From the NCBI GenBank assembly GCA_016709025.1, contig JADJEQ010000022.1, positions 73,482 to 137,481 of the forward strand: a stretch of 64,000 nucleotides of DNA, written 5' to 3'. The DNA comes from Bacteroidales bacterium (GTDB lineage: Bacteria > Bacteroidota > Bacteroidia > Bacteroidales > Lentimicrobiaceae). The notes beneath the pieces were generated by a model that saw only the letters and a list, made by a program, of their open reading frames with translations, ran no database searches and was not told the DNA's origin. Positions 1-8,973 of this stretch are shown in pieces. Both the position numbers and the translations under genes were made by a program. The stretch's first letter is position 1. Every line of letters starts with the position of its first letter.

Positions 1-2
1 AT

Positions 3-632
3 GAGAAGACATCTGAAAAACAACTGGATTTTATACGGCAGAAACTTATGGCCAATCCCGGTTCTCCGGCAACATTGTTCTTCATAGATAAATTAAGTCT
101 CGATTCCGACCTGGATGTTTTCAGGAAGGTTTCAGCTGCATTGTATGCTAAGTATCCCGAACACAGTCTGGTTGTTGATTTGAAGAACAGGGTTGAGTTG
201 GAAGAGAAGCTTCAACCCGGGAATATGGCTCCTGAAATCACACTTCCCGACCGGGATGGTAAACCCGTTAGCCTTTCATCAATGCGGGGCAAAGTGGTAC
301 TAATCGATTTCTGGGCTTCCTGGTGTGGTCCGTGCCGGCGCGATAATCCGGAAGTTGTCAGGATGTATAACCGATTTAAGGATAAGGGCTTTGATATTTT
401 CGGGGTTTCATTGGATCGCGATGCTGCTTCCTGGTTGGCAGCCATTGAAAAAGACGGACTGACCTGGACCCACGTCAGTGATCTGAAATACTGGCAGAGT
501 GCCGGTGCAGAAGCCTATGGTGTTAAAGCAATTCCCCATACAGTGCTTATTGACCGGGAGGGAAAGATTATCGCCCGCAAGCTCAGAGGCAAAGCGCTTG
601 AAGATAAGCTGGAAGAAATTCTGGGAAAATAA
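3..632 (+). CDS. TlpA/ResA-like thioredoxin-fold protein, 5'-truncated
   Basis: The frame is open to the left edge, so this is the C-terminal part of a longer protein; the first internal ATG is at 48. The last ~140 residues form a thioredoxin fold of the AhpC/TSA-TlpA type, with the redox motif WCGPC (first Cys codon 324-326) preceded by a VVLIDFWAS strand, and the cis-proline region around AIPHTVLID. The segment before it is mostly helical and charged, as in Bacteroidota TlpA proteins that carry an N-terminal DUF4369-like domain, which would lie outside the window. Such proteins are usually periplasmic disulfide reductases or oxidoreductases. The export signal cannot be seen. Family assignment is firm; the substrate is unknown. 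Confidence 0.9.
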   Translation, partial: EKTSEKQLDFIRQKLMANPGSPATLFFIDKLSLDSDLDVFRKVSAALYAKYPEHSLVVDLKNRVELEEKLQPGNMAPEITLPDRDGKPVSLSSMRGKVVLIDFWASWCGPCRRDNPEVVRMYNRFKDKGFDIFGVSLDRDAASWLAAIEKDGLTWTHVSDLKYWQSAGAEAYGVKAIPHTVLIDREGKIIARKLRGKALEDKLEEILGK

Positions 633-855
633 TCATGATCGGTATTTACCATTCAGATGAATGTTAGTTTTCTCTTTGATGGATATTTACCCTGAATCCT
701 GCCTGCTCAGGACAGAGTAATTCTTACCACTGACTTCTGTGCCTGATTCACTTCCAAAATATGCGAAAGAGAAAATAGTTGATTACTCTTTTATTTAATA
801 GTTGAATATCAGTAACATAATTGATAATATAGTTTCTCATCTTTACTTACCGAAA

Positions 856-2889
856 ATGAAAGCAAACATCCTGTTCATCTTTCTGATTTCAACCTATATG
901 AATTTGTTTGCGCAGGTTGATCCCTGGATCATAAAAGCTGAGAACATAAATTCTTCTGACTATTATGGTATTACAGTTGCCAATGGAATGATCGGGCTGG
1001 TTTCATCACCACAGCCTTTGAAAGTGAGCAGTGTTATACAATCCGGCACTTATGATTTATATGGCAGAGGTCGTGTCAGCAATTTTCTGAACAGCTTTAA
1101 CCTGTTGAACATGCAGTTGGATATCAATGGGAGGGCAATGGATGCCGGGTCGGTGAAGAATTTCAAACAGGAGTTGGATATGCATTCTGCCACCTTTGCC
1201 GGGAAATTCGATTATGAAAATGAAGCAAGTGTAAGATACACCTATTGTTCTCTCCGTCATTTGCCTTTTTGTGTTCTCATGGAAGTCGTCATCACTGCAA
1301 AAAAGGATATTACGATTCAGGTAGCAAACAAAATGGAATCCCCTGATGCTTTGCGCGATGTGCAGAATTATTACAACGAGCTCGACCGTCCCCATACGAA
1401 TATTTGCCTGCTGACCTCCACTGCTAAGAGTCCTACCGGGAAGCTACAACTATGCGCATCAACAACTTTCCTATTTGAAGAAGACCGGTTGCAGGAGCCC
1501 CGCGTGGTTCATGAAATGTGGGACAACAACATGCACCTGATGAAATTCAGCAAATCCATGAAAGCTGGTCAAACCTATACTTACTGCATTGTTGGAACTA
1601 CCTTATCTTCAGCACATCATGAAGACCCGCTTAACGAAGCAGAACGCCTGACTATTTTCGCAAAACTCGAAGGCAGGGAAAAATTGATTGCCTTGCATAA
1701 AAAGGCATGGGATGATTTATGGAAAAGTGATATTCTGATTGAAGGTGATGATCAATCCCAACAGGATATACACAGTATGTTGTATCATTTATATTCATTT
1801 GCCCGGGAAGGAAACTCGTTTTCACTTTCACCAATGGGATTGTCGGGTTTGGGATATAACGGGCATGTTTTCTGGGATACTGAAGTATGGATGTTCCCGG
1901 TTTATCTGATACTGCATCCGGAGATAGCAAAGTCGTTGATTGAATACCGGTTTGAGAGACTTGGAGCGGCGAGGCACAATGCAATTGCCCATGGATACAA
2001 GGGCGCGATGTTTCCCTGGGAAAGTGCAGGCAGTGGGGTAGAGGAGACCCCGGTATGGGCACTTACCGGGCCTTTTGAGCATCATATTACAGCTTGTGTG
2101 GCACTGGCAGCCTGGAACTACTATTGTGTCACCCGTGATGAAACATGGCTCAGGGAAAAAGGCTGGCCTATACTTTCAGCAACTGCCGATTTCTGGACCA
2201 GCCGGGTAGAACGCGAAGGACCGGGAGCTTATAACATCAGGAATGTAGTTGGTGCCGATGAATGGGCTGAGAATGTCGACAATGATGCTTTTACAAATGG
2301 TGCAGCCATCGAAAACCTTCAAATGGCGGTGACTGCCGCCGGAATACTGGGTTATGCTCCAAATCCTGACTGGAAACTGGTTGCAGATAACATACCCATT
2401 CTCAGTTTTAGTGATGGGACTACCAGGGAGCATGCTTCCTACAATGGAGAAGGCATTAAACAGGCAGATGTAAACCTTCTTGCCTACCCCTTAGGAATAG
2501 TATCGGAACACGGGCAGATTAAAAAAGATCTGGATTATTACAAAGGGAGGGTACCCGATGCAGGAACACCTGCGATGACCCAGGCTATATTTTCATTGCT
2601 TTATGCCCGCCTGGGTGACAAATCAAACGCATATTACTGGTTTAAAGAGGCATATATTCCAAATCTTAATCCACCATTCAGGGTTATAGCCGAAACCAAA
2701 GGCGGAACCAATCCCTATTTTGCTACGGGTGCCGGGGGTGTGCTGCAAAGTATGTTAATGGGTTTCGGGGGGCTGAGCATTACCCCTCAGGGCATCGTGC
2801 AAAAAAATGCCTTACTGCCGGATGAATGGAAGAAGATTACCATCACAGGGGTTGGACCGGATCGTAAAACCTTTGAGGTAGTCAAATAG
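856..2889 (+). CDS. Exported glycoside hydrolase family 65 protein
   Basis: A 677-residue protein if the ATG at 856 is used. That start gives a clean signal peptide (MKANILFIFLISTYMNLFAQ), whereas the longer TTG start at 802 puts 18 polar residues in front of it. The N-terminal half is a beta-sandwich-like domain and the C-terminal half an (alpha/alpha)6 barrel. Motifs typical of GH65, and especially of the glucosylgalactosyl-hydroxylysine glucosidase (PGGHG/ATHL1) branch, are GHVFWDTEVWMFP (Asp341) and VGADEWAENVDN, where Glu469 matches the family general acid. A hydrolase acting on alpha-glucosides in the periplasm or outside the cell is likely; phosphorylase activity is less likely because the protein is exported. 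The exact substrate cannot be read from sequence. Confidence 0.88.
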   Translation: MKANILFIFLISTYMNLFAQVDPWIIKAENINSSDYYGITVANGMIGLVSSPQPLKVSSVIQSGTYDLYGRGRVSNFLNSFNLLNMQLDINGRAMDAGSVKNFKQELDMHSATFAGKFDYENEASVRYTYCSLRHLPFCVLMEVVITAKKDITIQVANKMESPDALRDVQNYYNELDRPHTNICLLTSTAKSPTGKLQLCASTTFLFEEDRLQEPRVVHEMWDNNMHLMKFSKSMKAGQTYTYCIVGTTLSSAHHEDPLNEAERLTIFAKLEGREKLIALHKKAWDDLWKSDILIEGDDQSQQDIHSMLYHLYSFAREGNSFSLSPMGLSGLGYNGHVFWDTEVWMFPVYLILHPEIAKSLIEYRFERLGAARHNAIAHGYKGAMFPWESAGSGVEETPVWALTGPFEHHITACVALAAWNYYCVTRDETWLREKGWPILSATADFWTSRVEREGPGAYNIRNVVGADEWAENVDNDAFTNGAAIENLQMAVTAAGILGYAPNPDWKLVADNIPILSFSDGTTREHASYNGEGIKQADVNLLAYPLGIVSEHGQIKKDLDYYKGRVPDAGTPAMTQAIFSLLYARLGDKSNAYYWFKEAYIPNLNPPFRVIAETKGGTNPYFATGAGGVLQSMLMGFGGLSITPQGIVQKNALLPDEWKKITITGVGPDRKTFEVVK

Positions 2890-3225
2890 TTCCGGCAGTT
2901 TGATTGAACAGATAACCATTTAAATTTGAACGCTGTTACAGATCTATCAACAAGCTAAGCATAAAGTAGCCTTCTTGCATCTATATATTTCAATGTTTGA
3001 AAATGGGGCTTACGCCTGCCTATTTGCCAGTCAGACAGCTCAGAAACCTGCCTGCCGCAATTCAATGAAGGCGGGATACGAAGCGCTCCGGCATTGAGTT
3101 TAACAGTGAACACATTGATCTCAGTCATACTAAACGAAAAGAAGGAGGGGTGTAATGATTAAGAATCATTACACCCCTCTTAAAATTCATTTGAAGACTC
3201 TGCGATTCAGTTCGTAATGATCATA
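2890..3225. other. Intergenic stretch between converging genes
   Basis: 336 bases between the converging GH65 and FKBP genes. No credible reading frame is present. The only clear structure is the hairpin at 3144-3180 next to the FKBP stop. The part around 3000-3110 is richer in GC than its surroundings and could be decayed coding sequence, but I recognise nothing in it. Confidence 0.6.
3144..3180 (-). terminator. Rho-independent terminator, probably bidirectional
   Basis: A perfect 15-bp inverted repeat (3146-3160 with 3164-3178) extended by one or two pairs, with a 3-nt loop. Read on the minus strand it is followed by a T-rich tract (complement of 3131-3143), so it best fits termination of the FKBP gene. 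On the plus strand only TTAAAA follows, so it may also stop readthrough from the GH65 gene. Confidence 0.8.
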
Positions 3226-3975
3226 CTATTTTTTTTCAATTGAAAGAAGTTCAACCTCAAATATCAGAACAGAACCTCCCGGTATAGGACCAGCACCCTT
3301 ATCACCGTATGCAAGTGCTGCGGGAATATAGAACATGTATTTTGCACCGGGACTCATCAATTGAACCCCTTCTGTCCAGCCAGGGATTACACCGTTGAGA
3401 GGAAATTTGATGGGTTCACCTCTTTCCACTGAGGAGTCGAAGACTGTCCCATCTATCATGGTACCGGTATAATGTACTTCAACTATGTCTTCAGGTTTTG
3501 GCTTGTCACCGGTTCCTTCTTTGATAACCTTATACTGAAGTCCGCTGGGCAAGGCCACAACGCCTTCCTTGGTTTTATTTGCAGCCAGAAATGCATCACC
3601 CTCTGCTTTCACTGCTGAGGCTGCTTCAGATGTTTTTTTCTGTTGTTTTGCCATCATTTCCTGCTGAAAGGCAGCCATAATCTGTTCAGTTGCCTCGGCA
3701 GTAAACACAGTATCAATCGAGTTCAGGCCATCTTTCAATCCGGCAAACATGATTTCGGGGGTAACAGCAATATCATTGGTCTTCATATTACTTCCGATAT
3801 CCTTGCCAATAAGGTAGCTAATTGTATCCTGATGGGTTTTCAGTATCAGAGCCTGACTGCATTCAGTATCCTTGCTATCTTTATCTTTTTTCTTCTGACT
3901 TTTCTGAGCCTGGACCAAATTTACAGATAGAAATATAGCAATCAGAAGGAATGCTATAACGGGTGTTTTTCTCAT
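3226..3975 (-). CDS. FKBP-type peptidyl-prolyl cis-trans isomerase, exported
   Basis: 249 residues: signal peptide (MRKTPVIAFLLIAIFLSVNLVQAQ), a Lys/Asp-rich linker, an FKBP_N dimerisation-like helical domain (~45-135) and an FKBP_C catalytic domain (~140-249). Catalytic-domain hallmarks are VEVHYTGTMIDGTVFDSS, GVIPGWTEGVQLM and the C-terminal IPGGSVLIFEVELLSI. The arrangement is that of FkpA/Mip periplasmic foldases, which speed proline isomerisation and help fold exported proteins. That would suit a genome rich in large secreted proteins, although the link to the island downstream is only circumstantial. It is monocistronic, with its own promoter-like element at 4002-4009 and a terminator at 3144-3180. 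Confidence 0.93.
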   Translation of the reverse strand: MRKTPVIAFLLIAIFLSVNLVQAQKSQKKKDKDSKDTECSQALILKTHQDTISYLIGKDIGSNMKTNDIAVTPEIMFAGLKDGLNSIDTVFTAEATEQIMAAFQQEMMAKQQKKTSEAASAVKAEGDAFLAANKTKEGVVALPSGLQYKVIKEGTGDKPKPEDIVEVHYTGTMIDGTVFDSSVERGEPIKFPLNGVIPGWTEGVQLMSPGAKYMFYIPAALAYGDKGAGPIPGGSVLIFEVELLSIEKK

Positions 3976-4001
3976 TTTGTTTGAGTTTAAGTTTTAACGG
4001 G

Positions 4002-4035
4002 CAAATTTATGAATTTCATCCTATGTCAATACAAA
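4002..4035 (-). promoter_or_regulatory. Bacteroidota-type promoter for the FKBP gene
   Basis: On the minus strand 4009-4002 reads TAAATTTG, a perfect match to the Bacteroidota -7 consensus TAnnTTTG. TTG/TTTG candidates for the -33 element lie at 4027-4029 (17-nt spacer) and 4032-4035 (22-nt spacer). The predicted start of transcription is about 20 bases before the start codon. Confidence 0.55.
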
Positions 4036-4122
4036 GAGAATGATGGTTTTAATGATATTTAACTAATTTTAACGGCTATGTATTACCCGGCAAGTACTAT
4101 CCGGAAAAGCAAACAACTCAGA

Positions 4123-4830
4123 TCAGGTAATAATTATATTCCCGGGAGGGAGTAAGTTTTCTCCTTTATACCTGAGAAAAAGCTGAACAATAGCAACAAC
4201 GTCCTTCTGGCAGTATTCAACGATTCTGTCAAGGTTATCCTCTTCCCAGAAAACCCTGCCTACCTGGCTTCCATCAATATCATCTTTTGGAGTCGGGATA
4301 TTAAAAATAGCAGTTAATAAAGCCAATGAAGTATAATTCTTATAATCTCCGAACTTCCACATCTCCATGGTGTCGAGGTGCTGAACCTCCCAGGGTTTTC
4401 TGCCCGCGGTATCGAGAATCGATGGAATCTTTATCCCATTAACCAGCATTCTTCTGGCTATATATGGAAAGTCGAATTCTTTTCCGTTATGGGCGCATAG
4501 CTGAAATTCCGGCTTCCTGAAACGACTGTTAAGCAAATTGGCAAAGTCGAGGAGCAATTCCGACTCTTCCTTTCCGGCGAATGACTTTATGCGGAGCATT
4601 CCGCCGTTTATAAAACCAGCCGAAATACAGATAATCTTTCCGAATTCAGCATAAATGCCGGCCCGTTCATAAAGTGTGGCCGGAGTTTCACCTTCTATCA
4701 CAGGGAATTTTGAAGCTTTTACCTCCCATAATTTTTTGAAATTATCAGGTACTTTCTCAAAATCAGAATATTGTGGAACAGTTTCTATGTCAATAAAGAG
4801 AACATTCTCGGATTTTACCTGGTCGAGCAT
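4123..4830 (-). CDS. DEDD-family 3'-5' exonuclease (PolB-exo-like)
   Basis: 235 residues with the three exonuclease motifs of the DnaQ/PolB-like fold. Motif I is FIDIET (Asp14, Glu16), motif II is AHNGKEFDFPYIARR (Asp120), and motif III is YCQKDVVA (Tyr206 to Asp210), which makes it DEDDy type. This matches stand-alone predicted 3'-5' exonucleases of the PF10108 type that are widespread in Bacteroidota. A cytoplasmic role in DNA repair or trimming is expected, but the physiological substrate is not established for this group. It diverges from the lipoprotein gene with 120 bases between the two start codons. Confidence 0.88.
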   Translation of the reverse strand: MLDQVKSENVLFIDIETVPQYSDFEKVPDNFKKLWEVKASKFPVIEGETPATLYERAGIYAEFGKIICISAGFINGGMLRIKSFAGKEESELLLDFANLLNSRFRKPEFQLCAHNGKEFDFPYIARRMLVNGIKIPSILDTAGRKPWEVQHLDTMEMWKFGDYKNYTSLALLTAIFNIPTPKDDIDGSQVGRVFWEEDNLDRIVEYCQKDVVAIVQLFLRYKGENLLPPGNIIIT

Positions 4831-4950
4831 AAACTGGAGTTTTGTCTTATAAAGGTAAGGAGTTTATAGCAGCTCTGCAATTTTTAATTGGATAGAAAAA
4901 TGTTTTGATTCTTTTTTCGTATGGCTTCAGTCAGTAACTATTTTTGCAGG

Positions 4951-6246
4951 ATGAAAGTATTCTGGTTTATCATCATTGTGTTTTTTAATTTTCTGCTGTT
5001 GGGATGCAAAACGGAAGAAACCGAAGGGCCCCTTCCGGAAATTCAGATTACTAAACCGTCAGACAATCAGTCATTTGGATATTCTGATACAATCATCGTA
5101 AAAGCACAGATACATCATCAGCAAACCATTGATTATGTGCGTGTTGCGGTCGTTGATGATCAATCGTCCACGGTTCTGCCTGTTCAGATGTTTTATCCGG
5201 CAGATAAAGAGTTTAACCTGGAAACAACATTTATACTTGATAATCTGCTGCTTGAATCCGGACATCTTTCAATAAACGTTCGTGCCGGTTCTGCCAATGG
5301 TTTATCAAATGAGTGGATCGGTATTAATTATTCTACCGCAATGAAATCATTGAAATCACTTTTGGTTGTTACCAAAAGCGCGGGTTCAGGATTCACGGTC
5401 AGAGATATACTACCCGGTGGTGATGTGTCAGACCGGTTTTCATTTACCGGTGATTATTCAGGTAGCGCTGTTTGTTCGAAATATCAACAATTTTACAAGG
5501 CCGGATCGGTTATTGACAACCTCAGTGCCTGGGATCTTAAAATAAACCAGATCAGTTGGTCGGTTCCATCTTTACCTGCCCCGCCATTACCCTATTTTAC
5601 CGCTGTATACTCCGATAACAGCGAAGTCTTTTATGCTTCGCGCGATGCCCTGATCTCAGGCTATTCAACATACGGAATCAATACATTTCGCGGCAAACAG
5701 TTTACCAATGGCTATTTCACTTCAATTTTCCGTTACAAATCATGGTTAATAGCCTTCTTCGATACTTTTAATTCAGCATTCAATAAACTGGTTATTTTTA
5801 ATTATCCGGGCGGAACTGTTTTCAGGGAAGCAGATTTGACCGGGACTGTTGTTTCGATGCATGATTCAGGAGAAGATGGTCTGTTTCTGTTTATCAACAA
5901 CGACCAGTATTCGGCTGTTTTCAATTATAGTTTCGAGATGAATTCATTCATCAAACTGAAAGATTTTCCGCAGGGAAATATCAGTCGGGTCGCTATGCCT
6001 GACATACAGGATGCCTTTCTTGCTTTCACGGATGGTATATATTGGTACCGGCCGGCAACCGCCAGCCTGGTTGAAATTTTACCAATAGATCATGTCTCTG
6101 ACCTGGCTTACGATCCAATTTCGGGAGAATTATTTGTTACATATGGCAATATTGCTGAACGCTATATTCTGCCTGATTTTCAACCTTTTCAAAGCTGGTT
6201 ATTGACCGACAGCATCGTTAACATACACCTGCTTTACAACAAATAG
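4951..6246 (+). CDS. Putative lipoprotein of unknown function
   Basis: I choose the ATG at 4951 rather than 4921 because it gives a lipoprotein signal (MKVFWFIIIVFFNFLLLGC) with lipobox LLLGC. The mature protein of ~410 residues starts with an Ig-like segment (PEIQITKPSDNQSF onward, ~20-120) of the kind that begins with a statement about vectors or range. The rest is rich in short beta-strands and aromatic residues and may be a beta-propeller. No enzymatic motif is visible. The mnmD gene begins one base after its stop, so the two are probably cotranscribed, but no functional link is evident. Confidence 0.8.
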   Translation: MKVFWFIIIVFFNFLLLGCKTEETEGPLPEIQITKPSDNQSFGYSDTIIVKAQIHHQQTIDYVRVAVVDDQSSTVLPVQMFYPADKEFNLETTFILDNLLLESGHLSINVRAGSANGLSNEWIGINYSTAMKSLKSLLVVTKSAGSGFTVRDILPGGDVSDRFSFTGDYSGSAVCSKYQQFYKAGSVIDNLSAWDLKINQISWSVPSLPAPPLPYFTAVYSDNSEVFYASRDALISGYSTYGINTFRGKQFTNGYFTSIFRYKSWLIAFFDTFNSAFNKLVIFNYPGGTVFREADLTGTVVSMHDSGEDGLFLFINNDQYSAVFNYSFEMNSFIKLKDFPQGNISRVAMPDIQDAFLAFTDGIYWYRPATASLVEILPIDHVSDLAYDPISGELFVTYGNIAERYILPDFQPFQSWLLTDSIVNIHLLYNK

Positions 6247-6247
6247 C

Positions 6248-6922
6248 ATGAAAACAGATCTTCCGGCTATATTGATCACCGAAGACGGTTCAAGTACCGT
6301 CTTTAGCCAGCAAACCGGTGAATATTATCATTCAGTGCACGGAGCAATTCAGGAATCAATGCATGTTTTTGTTGAGGCAGGATTGCGTCATATAGAATCA
6401 ATTGAAGAAATCAGAATTCTGGAAGTTGGTTTTGGGACAGGGTTGAACTGTTTGCTTAGCCTGGCTGAAATTGCCAAAACAAAGACGAATGCAGCCTATT
6501 ATGCTCTTGATCCATTTCCGCTTGACGAATCAATAGCAGTTGCATTGAATTACTGCCAGTTTCCGGGTCTGGGAGAATACCAGGATAATTTTAGTACAAT
6601 GCACAGGATTTCAGAAGGTGAAGTAGCGATTACACCATTTTTTAAATTGATCAGAATTAAGCTCCGATTTGAGGAAGCCTGTCTTAGTCCGGACTTTTTC
6701 AATCTGGTTTATTTTGATGCATTTTCAGCAGAAGCCCAGCCTGAGTTGTGGACACCGGAAATATTCGGAAAGATCAGGACTAGTATGAAAGCAGGAGGAG
6801 TCCTTGTAACATATGCTGCAAAAGGATCAGTGCGCAGGGCACTTCAGGAGTCCGGTTTCTGCACCGAGCGTTTACCGGGCCCTCCGGGTAAACGTGAAAT
6901 GCTGAGGGCTACTGCCAATTAG
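6248..6922 (+). CDS. mnmD: tRNA 5-methylaminomethyl-2-thiouridine methyltransferase MnmD
   Basis: 224 residues, the size of stand-alone MnmD proteins, which correspond to the methyltransferase half of the bifunctional MnmC. The SAM-binding motif I is EVGFGTGLN (~59-67). The family signature VYFDAFSAEAQPELWTPEIF follows at ~155-175, with the LVTYAAKGSVRRAL block and a C-terminal GKREMLRA. The enzyme methylates nm5(s2)U34 of tRNAs to mnm5(s2)U in the cytoplasm. The oxidoreductase half of MnmC is absent, as usual in Bacteroidota. It follows the lipoprotein stop by a single base. Confidence 0.92.
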   Translation: MKTDLPAILITEDGSSTVFSQQTGEYYHSVHGAIQESMHVFVEAGLRHIESIEEIRILEVGFGTGLNCLLSLAEIAKTKTNAAYYALDPFPLDESIAVALNYCQFPGLGEYQDNFSTMHRISEGEVAITPFFKLIRIKLRFEEACLSPDFFNLVYFDAFSAEAQPELWTPEIFGKIRTSMKAGGVLVTYAAKGSVRRALQESGFCTERLPGPPGKREMLRATAN

Positions 6923-6975
6923 TCAGGCATCATTGGTCGATATCTGTGAAAGTCAACCTAAACCTTAACCACAAC

Positions 6976-7260
6976 CTATTTTACCCTGAAATTGGAGTAA
7001 TTCATTAATGTGCCTGGGAAATGCCTGACTTCCCTGACGATTGCCCTGGCTGAACCTTTTTGGCACCATCCGATAAACAGGTTAATCTGCTCTGAAGAAC
7101 CTTCAGCTTCAATGTAAACAGAGCCATCAGATTCGTTGGATACAAAGCCGCACAGGCCTATGGAGGCTGCTATCTGCTGAGCTGAATAACGGAACCCGAC
7201 TCCCTGAACCCGACCATACACACGGATTATTTCATTGGATTTTTCCATCTGTTCAGGCAT
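6976..7260 (-). CDS. acyP: Acylphosphatase
   Basis: 94 residues, the normal size for this family. The phosphate-binding loop GRVQGVGFR ends in the catalytic arginine (Arg24), and GFVSNESDGSV contains the catalytic asparagine (Asn42). It hydrolyses acyl phosphates such as acetyl phosphate in the cytoplasm. The start codon lies inside the end of the upstream gene (8-base overlap), so the two are translationally coupled; MEKSNEII at residue 5 is an alternative start. Confidence 0.94.
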   Translation of the reverse strand: MPEQMEKSNEIIRVYGRVQGVGFRYSAQQIAASIGLCGFVSNESDGSVYIEAEGSSEQINLFIGWCQKGSARAIVREVRHFPGTLMNYSNFRVK

Positions 7261-7843
7261 TTAATCTTTTGGTGATCAGATTGTTTACCAGTGTAAATAA
7301 CTGATTTGGATTCAGGGTCCTCCAGTTGATTTCATTTAATTTACCACCGGTGGCCAGGTAATAATCAAGCCTGCCACGCTGAATTTCAGTAAGAATATGC
7401 TCCCTGAAGTTAATCATTGCAATCCATCCATCATTCAGTTCATCAAACCATTCCTGATAATATGAATCATCGTCTGCATGAAAATTGAGAACGTTTTCCC
7501 CAATCAATATGAATTTGTTTATTCCTTCGTCCATCAGGGCTTCGCCAATGTTGCGTTTGAGGAACATAATGTCGTTGTATAACAGATCATTCCACTCCCC
7601 TAATAATTCAAGTACGCAAAAACCGGTTTTATAATCGGCAAACAAAATTTTAATATATAGAGTTGCCGAGCCCATTTCATCCCATTGGGGATGGATGAAA
7701 TAATTGTAAACAGAGTTGATACATTGGGTCTCACTATATACCCTGCCAAAAAACGGCGATCTGGAATCTTCCGATGAGTCGTAGAGATGCCGCCAGGAAT
7801 AATAGGGTTCAATATTCTGCATAATATGCGGATGAGTTGTCAA
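7253..7843 (-). CDS. Conserved hypothetical protein, acylphosphatase operon
   Basis: 196 residues, acidic and aromatic-rich, with no signal peptide or membrane segment. I do not recognise a domain. The stretch FILIGENVLNFHADDDSYYQEWFDEL suggests an alpha/beta core, and the charged C-terminal part is probably helical. Met8 (MQNIEPYYSW, start at 7822) is a plausible alternative start because the first seven residues are unremarkable. It overlaps acyP by 8 bases and would be the first gene of the two-gene operon. Function unknown. Confidence 0.75.
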   Translation of the reverse strand: MTTHPHIMQNIEPYYSWRHLYDSSEDSRSPFFGRVYSETQCINSVYNYFIHPQWDEMGSATLYIKILFADYKTGFCVLELLGEWNDLLYNDIMFLKRNIGEALMDEGINKFILIGENVLNFHADDDSYYQEWFDELNDGWIAMINFREHILTEIQRGRLDYYLATGGKLNEINWRTLNPNQLFTLVNNLITKRLNA

Positions 7844-7894
7844 AACTCAATAAGTGAACAAATATTTTAATTGAATGATCAATAAGGATAAATT

Positions 7895-8641
7895 TCAGAC
7901 TGAGAAATCAAAAGAGTTCTTTCGTGTCTTTTCATAAACCTTTTTGCTGAAGATAAAATATCGTGCTGGTTTGTGTGAAACACCCTTTTCCTTTTCGTTT
8001 ATAGGCACCACGTAAGGCATATTCGATACTTTTTTTCTGAAGTTTCTTTTATCCAGGCCCAGGCCGAGGATTACCTCGTAAAGTTTTTGCAGCTGGCTCA
8101 ACGTGAATTTTGAGGGTAATAATTCAAAGCCGATCGGGTTTGATCGCAACTCGGACCTCAGTGTCGTGAGTGCATCATCAAGAATTATTTTATGATCAAA
8201 AGCCAATTCTGAAATTTCGGCTACCGGGTGCCAGTGGGTATTGGGCTGCAAACAAAACTTATCAATTTTATCCTCATCTATATTGATCAATGAATAATAG
8301 GCTACTGTTACTACAACTTCCTCGGGATGTCCGATTGACCTGAGCCATTCCATGTCCCGGTCCAGGCGGTTGAGGCGGTTGGGTGTTCCTATTGCCGCAA
8401 ATTGTTTCAGATATATGTTTTCAAGGCCGGTAAGTTCTTTTAACACCCTGGAAGCCGCAGTGTCAAGGTCTTCATCTTTTCTAACAAGGTCTCCGGGCAA
8501 TTTCAGGTCATTATACTCAACACCGTTATAGTCGAAATTACGCTTTAACAGAAGTACGTTCAATTTTCCGAAGTCAAAACCAAATACAACGCAGTCAACA
8601 GATACATGATAATTGAGCGTATTATTGTTATGGTCCGTCAT
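7895..8641 (-). CDS. NUDIX-like transcriptional regulator (NrtR/AraR type)
   Basis: 248 residues from the ATG at 8641. The frame stays open to 8803, but a TATATTTG promoter element lies inside that extension, so the shorter start is preferred. The N-terminal NUDIX domain (~1-140) has a degenerate Nudix box: GDLVRKDED...AASRVLKEL has lost the RExxEE core, as in regulators that bind a ligand rather than hydrolyse it. The C-terminal ~80 residues (FTLSQLQKLYEVILG, RNFRKKVSNMPYVVP) form the winged helix typical of NrtR and of Bacteroides AraR. It is divergent from an exported glycosidase with a palindrome in between, which suggests sugar-responsive control. The ligand is unknown. Confidence 0.87.
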   Translation of the reverse strand: MTDHNNNTLNYHVSVDCVVFGFDFGKLNVLLLKRNFDYNGVEYNDLKLPGDLVRKDEDLDTAASRVLKELTGLENIYLKQFAAIGTPNRLNRLDRDMEWLRSIGHPEEVVVTVAYYSLINIDEDKIDKFCLQPNTHWHPVAEISELAFDHKIILDDALTTLRSELRSNPIGFELLPSKFTLSQLQKLYEVILGLGLDKRNFRKKVSNMPYVVPINEKEKGVSHKPARYFIFSKKVYEKTRKNSFDFSV

Positions 8642-8705
8642 TATGAGTATATTAAGTTTGAACAACCTGTGTAGTTCAGGGATCACCTTAAGGGAGAAAT
8701 ATCGG

Positions 8706-8713
8706 CAAATATA
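8706..8713 (-). promoter_or_regulatory. Promoter -7 element for the NUDIX regulator
   Basis: Read on the minus strand it is TATATTTG, matching TAnnTTTG. It lies ~65 bases before the chosen start codon at 8641. I see no well-spaced -33 element, so support is partial. Confidence 0.4.
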
Positions 8714-8914
8714 CATTTTTATCAAAACATGCGGGCTGGTTAGTGTAAAAATGATATCAGCTGTTTTATGATTGACATTGATATTTTTTAGATATCCATT
8801 CACTTTGTTTTTAGTATTGAAAATTCATTCTTATAATGAAATGGTTGTAATATAATGAATATCATAACTATACAAAATGTTAGGGTTTTATTTTAATAAC
8901 CAGACTAATTATTA

Positions 8915-8944
8915 TTTGAGGTAATTGAATATACAATATCTTTG
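8915..8944 (+). promoter_or_regulatory. Bacteroidota promoter facing the GH15-like gene
   Basis: TTTG at 8915-8918 and TATCTTTG at 8937-8944 match the Bacteroidota -33/-7 pattern with an 18-base spacer. Transcription would start near 8950, right at the edge of the palindrome at 8953-8973. Confidence 0.6.
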
Positions 8945-8952
8945 TATCATTG

Positions 8953-8973
8953 TTAGTGTTTAAAGTACACTAA
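8953..8973. promoter_or_regulatory. Operator-like palindrome
   Basis: A 21-base site with perfect 7-bp arms, TTAGTGT (8953-8959) and ACACTAA (8967-8973), around a 7-base centre. It sits immediately after the promoter -7 box, where bound protein would block initiation. The size suits a dimeric winged-helix regulator, and the divergent NUDIX regulator is the obvious candidate. Binding is inferred, not shown. Confidence 0.55.

Noticed and set aside
802..855. Upstream TTG start for the GH65 gene
   Set aside because: It would place a polar 18-residue extension before an otherwise good signal peptide.
8642..8803. Extended N-terminus of the NUDIX regulator
   Set aside because: The extension contains a TATATTTG promoter element and has no similarity to the start of NrtR-type proteins.
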